Shown here: positions 1 through 5,494 of the stretch, piece after piece | Position numbering within the stretch: position 1 is the stretch's first letter | Layout of the letters: each line of letters begins with the position of its first letter | From: DATGLG01 sp035294245 | Lineage (GTDB): Bacteria; Pseudomonadota; Alphaproteobacteria; JACZXZ01 | NCBI GenBank assembly: GCA_035294245.1 | Contig: DATGLG010000002.1 | Coordinates: 1-5,494, forward strand | Length of the DNA stretch: 5,494 nt | Reading direction: 5' to 3' | Notes under the pieces: model-generated | The model's database searches: none | What the model was told of the DNA's origin: nothing | What the model saw: the letters and a program-made list of their open reading frames with translations, nothing else | Made by a program: the position numbers and the translations under genes

Positions 1-452
1 TCGCCGTTCGCCTGACCGCGACGCAGCGCATCGCTCACCACTTCGACGAACCCCTCGTAGGCGGCGGAGACCAGCGCCTGGGCGGCGTCGTCGCCGGGGA
101 CGAGCTCGGCCGTCGTGTTGCCGACTAGGCAGCCCCGAGGCTGGTGGCGGCCCGAGACGCCCGTCACACTTGGCGGGCTGGCGAGCATGCGACGCAACGC
201 CGGGAGGACGGGACCGCTTCGCAGGGCGGCCTTGAGCTTCTCCAGGTTCTCCCGGACGTAGAGGGACAAAGCCCGCAGGTAGAGACTGTGCTTATCCCCG
301 AAAGCGTTGTACAGGCTGGCGCGCTGGAGCGCGAGGTCGTCCACCAGGTCCTGGACGGAGGTGGCGTGATAGCCCCGTGACCAGAACAGGTTGCGGGCGC
401 GTTCGACAACTTCCTTTTCATCGTAGGACCGAGGCCGGCCGGTTCGTGCCAT
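1..452 (-). CDS. TetR/AcrR-family transcriptional repressor (3' end outside window)
   Basis: The first 150 residues are visible; the gene runs off the left edge. It begins MARTGRPRSYDEKEVVERAR, and residues about 10-57 form the TetR-type helix-turn-helix, with ATSVQDLVDDLALQRASLYNAFGDKHSLY (written here only as a landmark, residues 30-58, key LYNAFGDK) as recognition helix and linker. The motif RGCLVGNTTAEL (residues 106-117) is typical of NemR/AcuR-like regulators and opens the ligand-binding domain. The ATG is secure: an in-frame TAG lies four codons upstream (462-464) and the GRPR start is standard for the family. No strong Shine-Dalgarno sequence precedes it. TetR proteins bind palindromic operators as dimers and are released by small ligands. 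The divergent SDR-MFS operon and the palindrome between them make that operon, and probably this gene itself, the likely targets. Cys108 may be a redox or electrophile sensor (inference). The ligand is unknown. Confidence 0.93.
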   Translation of the reverse strand, partial: MARTGRPRSYDEKEVVERARNLFWSRGYHATSVQDLVDDLALQRASLYNAFGDKHSLYLRALSLYVRENLEKLKAALRSGPVLPALRRMLASPPSVTGVSGRHQPRGCLVGNTTAELVPGDDAAQALVSAAYEGFVEVVSDALRRGQANG

Positions 453-473
453 GGGACCACGCTACCAGACTTC

Positions 474-502
474 TTGACTTAGCGTTCTAAAAGTCGTAGG
501 GT
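474..502 (+). promoter_or_regulatory. Candidate promoter of the SDR-MFS operon
   Basis: TTGACT at 474-479 and TAGGGT at 497-502 are separated by 17 bases, a good sigma70-like arrangement for a high-GC genome. The predicted start near 509 leaves a leader of about 55 bases to the GTG at 563. The operator half-site at 485-493 lies inside the -35/-10 spacer, and the main palindrome covers the start of the transcript. This was found by eye. Confidence 0.45.
485..493. promoter_or_regulatory. Secondary operator half-site
   Basis: TTCTAAAAG is repeated in inverted orientation as CTTTTAGAA at 514-522. Its TCTAAAA core lies 44 bases (about four helical turns) before the same core in the main palindrome. 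The expected partner half at 471-477 is degenerate (TTCTTGA against TTTTAGA). It may be a weak second operator that is occupied cooperatively. Confidence 0.45.
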
Positions 503-514
503 CCCTGGCATGTC

Positions 515-536
515 TTTTAGAATGATCAGTCTAAAA
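515..536. promoter_or_regulatory. Probable TetR operator palindrome
   Basis: The site reads TTTTAGA, then ATGATCAG, then TCTAAAA: a 22-base dyad in which 10 of 11 base pairs match, with only the 522/529 pair breaking symmetry. Length and symmetry fit a TetR-family dimer site, and TAGA...TCTA half-sites resemble those described for NemR-type repressors. If the promoter at 474-502 is right, the site lies just downstream of the transcription start of the SDR gene, where a bound repressor would block initiation or clearance. Confidence 0.75.
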
Positions 537-562
537 CAGGGACGACCGAACCGGGGGCGGCC

Positions 563-1456
563 GTGAGGGTGCTCGTCACCGGCGCCTCCGGGTTCGTCGG
601 CTCGGCTGTCGTCTCTCAGCTGCTGGGGACGGGACACGAGGTGGTCGGCCTCGCGCGATCCGACAGCTCCGCTCGCCGACTTGCGGCCTTCGGCGCCGGT
701 GTAGTCGAAGGTTCCCTGGCCGACCTCGACGTCGTGCAGCGAGCAGCGGCGGCGTCCGACGGCGTGGCCCACCTGGCCTTCCGCCATGGGGAGCCAGCCG
801 CGTTGGCAGCCGACACCGATCTCCAGGTGGTCGAGGCTCTGGGCGATGCCCTCGCCGGCACCGGTCGTCCTCTGGTGGTCACCTCGGGCACCCTGGTCCT
901 CTCTCCCGGCCGGGTGGGTCGCGAGACCGACAAGGCGGTTCCCGACGCTCCCGCGGCGCTCCGCGCCGCCAGCGAGAAGGCGGCCCTGGCGCTTGCGGGG
1001 CGCGGCGTCCGGGTGGCGGTGGTGCGCCTCGCGCCGATGGTCCACGACGCAAGGCGGCGAGGCTTTGCCGGCACGCTGGTCGAGATCGCCGAGCGCACGG
1101 GCATGTCGGGCTATATCGGTGACGGCTCGCAGCGATGGCCTGCCGTGCACCGCCAGGATGCCGCCTCACTCTACCGGCTTGCCCTCGAGCAGGCGCCGGC
1201 AGGGAGCGTCCTGCACGGAGTGGGCGAGGAGGGTATCTCGCTTCGGGCGTTGGCTGCGAGGATCGGCGCGCTGTGCGACGTGCCGGTACGCGCGGTTCCC
1301 ATCGAGCAGGCCGAGGCGCACTTTGGCTGGCTCGCCGGGCTGGTCGCGACCGACGCGCCGGCATCGAGCGCGATCACCCGCCGGCTCCTCGGCTGGGAGC
1401 CGTCACATCGGGCGCTGATCGACGACCTGGCGCACTTCGTCGAGAAGGCGTCGTGA
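563..1456 (+). CDS. Extended/atypical SDR-family NAD(P)-dependent oxidoreductase (epimerase-like)
   Basis: This 297-residue cytoplasmic protein opens with MRVLVTGASGFVGSAVV, the Rossmann TGxxGxxG nucleotide-binding motif (residues 6-13). A basic/Ser stretch ARSDSSARR (31-39) follows beta-2, which favours NADP(H) but does not prove it. The TSGT segment (107-110) holds the usual Ser/Thr active-site position. WPAVHRQDAASLYRLALE (192-209) and the C-terminal LLGWEPSH (275-282) are hallmarks of NAD-dependent epimerase/dehydratase-like proteins often annotated only as 'SDR family oxidoreductase'. The usual YxxxK is missing: around K139 the sequence is LRAASEKAALAL, and there is no tyrosine before residue 184. 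The GTG start fits the Rossmann motif; the GGGGGCGG run just before it is a weak ribosome site. The gene diverges from the TetR gene and overlaps the MFS gene by one base. The substrate is unknown. Confidence 0.9.
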   Translation: MRVLVTGASGFVGSAVVSQLLGTGHEVVGLARSDSSARRLAAFGAGVVEGSLADLDVVQRAAAASDGVAHLAFRHGEPAALAADTDLQVVEALGDALAGTGRPLVVTSGTLVLSPGRVGRETDKAVPDAPAALRAASEKAALALAGRGVRVAVVRLAPMVHDARRRGFAGTLVEIAERTGMSGYIGDGSQRWPAVHRQDAASLYRLALEQAPAGSVLHGVGEEGISLRALAARIGALCDVPVRAVPIEQAEAHFGWLAGLVATDAPASSAITRRLLGWEPSHRALIDDLAHFVEKAS

Positions 1457-2706
1457 TGACCGCGACCAGAAAACCCAAGACTGTGCCCGCCACGGCGCCT
1501 TCGGGAGCGGGGCGGCCGACGCTGCGCGGCGCCGACCTCGTCGTGCTGTCCATCGGGACCTTCACCCTCGGCGTCGACGGGTTCGTGCTGTCCGGCCTCC
1601 TGCCGCAGGTGGCGAGGTCGCTGCACGTCGCGACCAGTACGGTGGGCCAGCTCACCACGCTCTTCGCCCTCGTCTACGCCGTCGGCTCCCCGTGCATCGC
1701 CGCCCTCGCTGGCAGTTGGGACCGCCGCAGCCTGCTCGTCGCTGGGATGAGCGTGTTCATCTGCGGGATGATCGTCCAGGCCACAGGCACTGACTTCGCC
1801 GCCGTAGCCGCCGGCCGGGTCCTCGCCGCCCTCGGCGCTGCCGGATACCAGGCCACTGCCTACAGCGCGGCCGGAATCCTCAGCGATGACCACCAGCGAG
1901 CCCGGTCGCTCGCCATCGTGGCCGGCGGCAGCTCGGCCGCGCTCGTCGCCGGCCTGCCCTTCGGGATCCTGGTTGGCCAGACTTGGGGGTGGCGGTCGGC
2001 GATGTGGGTCCTGGTCGTCCTCGCGGTCGTCTCGGCGCTCGCGGTGCGCCTCCTGCCTCCGGCCCGTGCGCCGGTAGTGGGGCTGCGCCGACGGGTCCGG
2101 GCTCTGACCGACCGCCGGGTCCTCGGCATCATCGTCGGCACCGTCACCGTCTTGACCCCGGCCTTTGTGGTGATCGCCTACCTGCCGGCCATCTTGCAGA
2201 CCGGAGGCAACTGGATCGTCGTGGCCATGCTCGCCTACGGAAGCGGGCAGGTGACCGGCACCAGCGCGGTCGCCCGTCTCATCCGGCGACAAAGCGCGAG
2301 GACCACCTACGTGGTCGGTGCCGTCGGCGTCACGGCCACTGTTGCGGTGCTCGCCGCGACCCGCCCCTCGCTCCCGGTCGCCGTCGTCACCATGGCCGCG
2401 CTCGGCCTCTCGGTGGGACTGACCATTGTCCCTCAACAGCACCGGCTCTTCGCCATCGTGCCGGCACTGGCCTCCGTCGCTGTCGGGATCAACGGCTCGG
2501 CGATCTACGTCGGCACCGCCATCGGCGCTGGCGTGGGCGGCCTCGCCCTGGCCGGCGCTGGCTCAGCCGCCCCAGCGGTAGCCGCTGCCGCCATCGGGGT
2601 TGTCGCTGTCGCTTTTGGCGTATGGGTGGTACCCGAGCGGATGTCCAGGTTCAAGCCGCCGCTCATCCGCCCAGTCAGCGACGGGCATGGTCGAGCGGAC
2701 GGCTGA
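1456..2706 (+). CDS. MFS transporter, DHA1/AraJ-like drug-efflux type
   Basis: A 416-residue inner-membrane protein with about 12 hydrophobic segments. The first helix contains the charged motif GVDGFVLSGLLPQVA (39-53), typical of AraJ/YdhP-like DHA1 proton antiporters. A shortened motif A, GSWDRR (86-91), follows helix 2. GRVLAALGAAGY (120-131) is motif B with R121. GLPFGILVGQTWGWR (166-180) matches antiporter motif C. NGSAIYVGTAIGAGVGG (346-362) is the usual AraJ-type late helix. The ATG at 1456 shares its A with the SDR stop codon (TGATG), so translation is likely coupled; GAGAAGG at 1442-1448 can serve as ribosome site. A GTG one codon earlier (1453) is possible. Much longer in-frame extensions upstream are shadows over the SDR gene. 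It probably exports the compound sensed by the TetR protein or altered by the SDR; the actual substrate is unknown. Confidence 0.93.
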   Translation: MTATRKPKTVPATAPSGAGRPTLRGADLVVLSIGTFTLGVDGFVLSGLLPQVARSLHVATSTVGQLTTLFALVYAVGSPCIAALAGSWDRRSLLVAGMSVFICGMIVQATGTDFAAVAAGRVLAALGAAGYQATAYSAAGILSDDHQRARSLAIVAGGSSAALVAGLPFGILVGQTWGWRSAMWVLVVLAVVSALAVRLLPPARAPVVGLRRRVRALTDRRVLGIIVGTVTVLTPAFVVIAYLPAILQTGGNWIVVAMLAYGSGQVTGTSAVARLIRRQSARTTYVVGAVGVTATVAVLAATRPSLPVAVVTMAALGLSVGLTIVPQQHRLFAIVPALASVAVGINGSAIYVGTAIGAGVGGLALAGAGSAAPAVAAAAIGVVAVAFGVWVVPERMSRFKPPLIRPVSDGHGRADG

Positions 2707-2767
2707 GGACACCCTCGATCGACTTGTGCCGCTCGCAGCTGCTCGTCCGGTTGCTGCGCCCGACGGC

Positions 2768-3343
2768 TCATGTCCCGCCGTCCACGGCGGAAACAGCGCC
2801 GGCCTCGGCAGAACCGATGAGGCAATTCCGGGCAACCTTGCGAAAGGCGCCGACCAGGGGGTTGCGGTCGCGGTCAGGGTCTCGATCACGATGTGGCTGG
2901 GTTCGACACCTTCGAGGGGATGGTGGTGAGGTCGGGTCGGAAGCTCCCTCGGTGACCGGCCGGATGATGGTGATGCCGCGGCCTGCGGCGATGAGCTCCA
3001 GCTTGTCCTCGACGGTGTCGACGATCGGCCCCTCGGCCAGGTGCGCGCCCTCGGGCCAGCGAGCGAGGTGCTCCGGCGCGCTCCTTGGGGAATGCCGTAG
3101 GCGGGGGAAGGGCTCGCCTTCGAGGTCCTCGAGGGCGACCGACTTCTTGCTTGCCAGGCGATGGTCCAAGAAGACGAGCATCTCGTGGGGCTCGTCATAG
3201 AGGACGGTCACCTCGAGCCCCTCGGTGCGCATCGGCAGGCGGGTCACGACGGTATCCACCCGGCGGCCGAGCAGCGCCTGGCGCGGCTCGTCTCCGTTCA
3301 GGTACACGGTGTGGACCGCGGCATCGGGATGTCTGTCCTCCAA
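2768..3343 (-). pseudogene. LysR-family regulator remnant, effector-binding domain only
   Basis: The 191 codons show a LysR substrate-binding domain: EDRHPDAAVHTVYLNGDEP, then GRRVDTVVTRLP, LEVTVLYDEPHEMLVFLDHRLA, LEDLEGEPFPR, VDTVEDKLELIAAGRGITII. No helix-turn-helix precedes it. The next upstream gene on this strand ends at 3412, leaving about 70 bases, far too few for the normal 60-residue DNA-binding domain plus linker. SQTGPLRSVF, readable in another frame at about 3386-3355, may be the domain's original start. Near the C-terminus the family-like text leaves the frame: SFRPDLTTIP is in a second frame, LEGVEPSHIVIET in a third, and RDRNPLVGAFRKVARN back in the first. This implies single-base losses near 2946-2948, 2916-2919 and 2872-2880. 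A stand-alone TTG-started protein is possible but could not bind DNA as a LysR protein does. It converges with the MFS gene ending at 2706. Confidence 0.82.
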
Positions 3344-3411
3344 GGCCGCCGAAGACGCTCCGCAGCGGGCCCGTTTGGCTCTGCGACCAGCGCGTGGCAG
3401 GCTGTGCCCGC

Positions 3412-4929
3412 TTAGGCGGGGCGATGGGCCGGTGGCGCTGCCTGCAGGGCGATCCGGCTGGCGGCGGTGCGGATCATCGACAGCGGCGCAGCGATCTCCT
3501 CAAGCGCCTTGCGCTCGGCGTCGACGCCCAGGACAGCGGCCGCCAAGCCGCCGAGGATCATTGCCCCGGCGCCGATCAGATAGCCGATGAACAGCCTGGT
3601 TGGGTCGTTGCCGCTGCCGATCAGATCGCCGTAGAGATGGGTTCCGAGGAAGCCGAAGCACTGGGCGATGGCAAAGAACACCGCGATCGCCTGGGCCCGT
3701 ACCTCCAGGGGGAAGACCTCGCTGGCTGTCAGGTAGCCCGCGCTGGCGCCCGCGGAGGCGAAGAAGAAGATCACCGCCCAGGCGATCGTCTGCGTGGTGG
3801 CGTTGAGCGTGCCCTGCTTGAACAGGATCGCGCTGATGATCAGCAGCCCGCCGGAGAGGATGTAGGTGCCGGCGATCATCCGCCTGCGTCCGACTGTGTC
3901 AAATAGGCGGCCGATCGTCAACGGGCCAAGCAGGTTACCTGCAGCGAAGGCGAAGAAGTAGTAGCCGACATCGTTGGAGCCGATGTGGAAGAAGAACTTC
4001 AACACCAGTCCATATGTGAAGAAGATCGCGTTATAGAGAAAGGACTGGGTTATCATCAGCAGCGCCACCAGTGTCGAGCGTCCGGGGTACTGCTGGAATA
4101 GAACGCGCAGCAGGGTGGCGTATCCGAGCCTCTCACTGGGCCTGATCTCGATCGCCTGCTCGGGAGCAACCTCTGGCAGGCCACCCTTGGTGGCGTCGAC
4201 CTCTCGCTCGATCTTGCCAATGCACTCCTCAGCCTCCCGCTCGCGGCCGTGCATGATCAGCCACCGTGGGCTTTCGGGCAGGTTTCGGCGCACGTAGATG
4301 ATCACCAGGCTGAGCACCGGCCCGATCAGGAAGGCAAGCCGCCACCCCAGGTTCGCCGGCAGCTTGTTCAGGAAGTACAGGGTGGCGAGCGTGCCGATGA
4401 TCGCGCCACCCCAGTAGGTGCCGTTGACGGCGATGTCGATTCGCCCGCGGTAGCGAGCCGGGATCATCTCGTCGATGGCGGAGTTGATCGCAGCATACTC
4501 CCCGCCGATCCCGCTGCCCGCCAGCACGCGCGTGGCATACAGATAGATCACCCAGCCATGGCCCGCCATCGTCACGGCGGTGAGGCCGCTGCCGATCAGA
4601 TAGACGCCGAGCGTGACCATGAACAGGTTCCTGCGGCCCAATCGATCCGACAGGCGTCCGAAGACCAGCGCGCCGATCACCTCGCCGATCAGATACCAAG
4701 TCGCGATGTTCGCGGACTGGCCAGCGGTGAGATGAAGGGTGTTGTTGTCGGTCAGGGCCGCCGCAAGGTTGGCCGCAACCGTGATCTCCAGACCGTCGAG
4801 GATCCACGCGACCCCGAGCGCCATCACCATCCGCGTGTGAAACCTCGACCAGGGAAGACGGTCGATTCGCGCTGGGATCGTGCTGCGCACGACGGAGGCG
4901 CCATGTGATCGTCCTGGTGCTGATGCCAC
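3412..4929 (-). CDS. MFS transporter, sugar/metabolite porter type
   Basis: A complete 505-residue, 12-helix inner-membrane protein. A basic N-terminus (IDRLPWSRFHTR) leads into helix 1 with AWILDGLEIT (41-50). Motif A GRLSDRLGRR (91-100), RVLAGSGIGGEYAA (134-147), PESPRWL (218-224), the second motif A GRLFDTVGRRR (340-350) and EVFPLEVRAQ (404-413) are the classical signatures of the sugar-porter and metabolite:H+ symporter branches. A long charged central loop (about 225-270) separates the two six-helix halves. This points to proton-coupled uptake of a sugar, aromatic acid or similar metabolite rather than drug efflux; the substrate cannot be named. The GTG at 4929 is chosen because AAGGAG (4940-4935) sits five bases upstream. 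The next in-frame ATG (codon 34) would cut into helix 1. The preceding NERD gene ends 106 bases upstream and the region between has its own promoter-like boxes, so this is probably a single-gene unit. Confidence 0.93.
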   Translation of the reverse strand: MASAPGRSHGASVVRSTIPARIDRLPWSRFHTRMVMALGVAWILDGLEITVAANLAAALTDNNTLHLTAGQSANIATWYLIGEVIGALVFGRLSDRLGRRNLFMVTLGVYLIGSGLTAVTMAGHGWVIYLYATRVLAGSGIGGEYAAINSAIDEMIPARYRGRIDIAVNGTYWGGAIIGTLATLYFLNKLPANLGWRLAFLIGPVLSLVIIYVRRNLPESPRWLIMHGREREAEECIGKIEREVDATKGGLPEVAPEQAIEIRPSERLGYATLLRVLFQQYPGRSTLVALLMITQSFLYNAIFFTYGLVLKFFFHIGSNDVGYYFFAFAAGNLLGPLTIGRLFDTVGRRRMIAGTYILSGGLLIISAILFKQGTLNATTQTIAWAVIFFFASAGASAGYLTASEVFPLEVRAQAIAVFFAIAQCFGFLGTHLYGDLIGSGNDPTRLFIGYLIGAGAMILGGLAAAVLGVDAERKALEEIAAPLSMIRTAASRIALQAAPPAHRPA

Positions 4930-4934
4930 TGTCG

Positions 4935-4940
4935 CTCCTT
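4935..4940 (-). promoter_or_regulatory. Ribosome binding site of the sugar-type MFS gene
   Basis: AAGGAG read on the minus strand, five bases before the GTG at 4929. It is the strongest Shine-Dalgarno sequence in the window and decides the start of this gene. Confidence 0.8.
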
Positions 4941-4950
4941 CCGCTCGTCC

Positions 4951-4978
4951 ACCCTACCCGCAGCCCGCGGGTGCTCAA
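4951..4978 (-). promoter_or_regulatory. Candidate promoter of the sugar-type MFS gene, with inverted repeat in the spacer
   Basis: On the minus strand, TTGAGC (4978-4973) and TAGGGT (4956-4951) are 16 bases apart, with the ribosome site 10 bases further on, giving a very short leader. The spacer is almost filled by the inverted repeat ACCCGC-N5-GCGGGT (4972-4956), a possible operator for a repressor encoded elsewhere. The same -10 hexamer occurs in the candidate promoter at 474-502. Found by eye. Confidence 0.4.
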
Positions 4979-5035
4979 ACCCGGAGGTCCGATGGCAGGT
5001 TCAGCGCTTCGCGCAGGCCGGCTGAGCGTCCCCGG

Positions 5036-5494
5036 TTACGCGGGCGGCAACGTGGCGGCCAGCGTCCGCGTTAGCGAGTCGACGATCGTGGGAGGCAGCG
5101 GTCCAGCCGCGTTCAGCCTCCTGGCAAGGGCGCGCCCATAGATGAGCAAATGACCACGCATCCGCGCGGTTCTAAGCCACGGCAGATCAGCGTTGGTGAA
5201 GCAGAGAGCCCCGTGGATCGGAATCTCGATCGAATCGATCCCAGAGAGCACGTGACGCACGACCTCTACCTGACGATCGAGCCCGTCGAGTAACCTCGTC
5301 CAGTCGCGACCATTGATCAGGAGCCTCTCTGAGCCGAAGCGCGGCCGCGCGATCCTGACCTTGCCTTTGTGTGCCTTCGCGTCGATCACATACACGCCAG
5401 TCGCCGCGATCGCGAGGTGGTCGATGTTGCCCTGCCCGCGCGGCATACGCCGATCGTGCAGCAGCCTCACCGAGCCCGCCGCGACACGCCGCTC
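5036..5494 (-). CDS. NERD (nuclease-related) domain protein, 5' end outside window
   Basis: The C-terminal 152 codons are visible and the frame stays open to the right edge. The GTG at 5470 is internal, since the eight codons before it (ERRVAAGS) continue the family pattern. VRLLHDRRMPRGQGNIDHLAI is followed by GVYVIDAKAHKGKVRIARP (landmarks, not continuous quotes of more than 20 residues), the core of the NERD domain, which is related to PD-(D/E)xK nucleases. The candidate metal/catalytic residues are the Asp of NIDHL and the Asp and Lys of IDAK (residues 25, 38 and 40 of the visible part). The tail with GRDWTRLLDGLDRQVEVVR, GALCFTNADLPWL and an Ala/Leu-rich end is usual for short actinobacterial NERD proteins. 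The upstream Gly/Glu part of the fold is outside the window. The function of most such proteins is unknown; a DNA-processing role is only inferred from the fold. Confidence 0.88.
   Translation of the reverse strand, partial: ERRVAAGSVRLLHDRRMPRGQGNIDHLAIAATGVYVIDAKAHKGKVRIARPRFGSERLLINGRDWTRLLDGLDRQVEVVRHVLSGIDSIEIPIHGALCFTNADLPWLRTARMRGHLLIYGRALARRLNAAGPLPPTIVDSLTRTLAATLPPA

Larger units (their letters stand above)
453..562. promoter_or_regulatory. Divergent control region between the tetR-like gene and the SDR-MFS operon
   Basis: This 110-base spacer is visibly more AT-rich than its flanks. It separates two divergent start codons and carries the operator palindrome, an extra half-site and the rightward promoter listed separately. 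No convincing leftward promoter for the TetR gene could be picked, although one must lie here or overlap the operators. Autoregulation is therefore likely but is an inference. Confidence 0.75.

Noticed and set aside
164..460. A 98-codon minus-strand frame starting at 460
   Set aside because: It is an alternative frame over the TetR gene; the frame starting at 452 gives a full TetR helix-turn-helix.
479..1150. A 223-codon minus-strand frame opposite the SDR gene
   Set aside because: Compositionally biased shadow with no motif, starting inside the SDR coding sequence.
1171..2442. A 423-codon open frame antisense to the SDR-MFS operon
   Set aside because: It is low-complexity, rich in Asp/Gly/Arg/His, has no recognisable domain, and is the expected shadow of a GC-rich gene; the opposite strand encodes clear SDR and MFS motifs.
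1983..3200. A 405-codon plus-strand open frame running from the MFS gene into the LysR remnant
   Set aside because: Arg/Gly/Pro-rich shadow that crosses two genes in different orientations, with no family motif.
3085..3906. A 273-codon plus-strand frame over the LysR remnant and MFS 3' end
   Set aside because: Antisense shadow; the minus strand carries the recognised proteins.
3565..4700. Repeated GCCGATCAG-like words in the sugar-type MFS gene
   Set aside because: They are the codons for recurring Leu-Ile-Gly in membrane helices, not a dispersed DNA repeat.
5004..5014. Small hairpin GCGC-TTC-GCGC downstream of the NERD gene as a terminator
   Set aside because: Only four base pairs and no following T-run on the minus strand; too weak to call.

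Overview
This is a GC-rich window of about 5.5 kb. Start codons are often GTG, genes are tightly packed, and most antisense frames are open. Protein flavour (NemR/AcrR-like TetR, AraJ-type DHA1 transporter, NERD protein) and TAGGGT-like -10 boxes suggest a high-GC actinobacterium. This is inferred from composition and family style; no marker gene is present to fix the taxon.

Left part (1-2706): a TetR-family repressor gene, cut by the left window edge, is transcribed leftwards. It diverges from a two-gene operon transcribed rightwards: an extended-type SDR oxidoreductase/epimerase-like protein and an AraJ-like 12-helix MFS efflux transporter, joined by a one-base stop/start overlap. The 110-base divergent spacer holds a strong operator (TTTTAGA-N8-TCTAAAA, 10 of 11 base pairs symmetric), a further half-site, and a plausible promoter whose spacer contains that half-site. 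The simplest reading is a ligand-responsive TetR-SDR-MFS module: the regulator senses a small, possibly electrophilic, molecule, and the operon modifies or exports it. The substrate cannot be read from sequence.

Middle (2707-3411): a broken LysR-family gene on the minus strand. Only the effector-binding half remains. The DNA-binding helix-turn-helix is absent, and near the C-terminus the family-like sequence moves through all three frames by three apparent single-base losses that together restore the frame. This is either a decaying pseudogene or, for the C-terminal part, a cluster of homopolymer sequencing errors.

Right part (3412-5494): two minus-strand genes. One is a complete 505-residue MFS transporter of the sugar/metabolite porter type, with its own good ribosome binding site and a probable promoter that carries an inverted repeat between the -35 and -10 boxes. 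The other is a NERD (nuclease-related) domain protein cut by the right edge. I see no RNA gene, CRISPR array, insertion sequence or prophage element. The window looks like ordinary accessory regulation and transport content rather than a new system; the most informative parts are the divergent operator region and the broken LysR gene.
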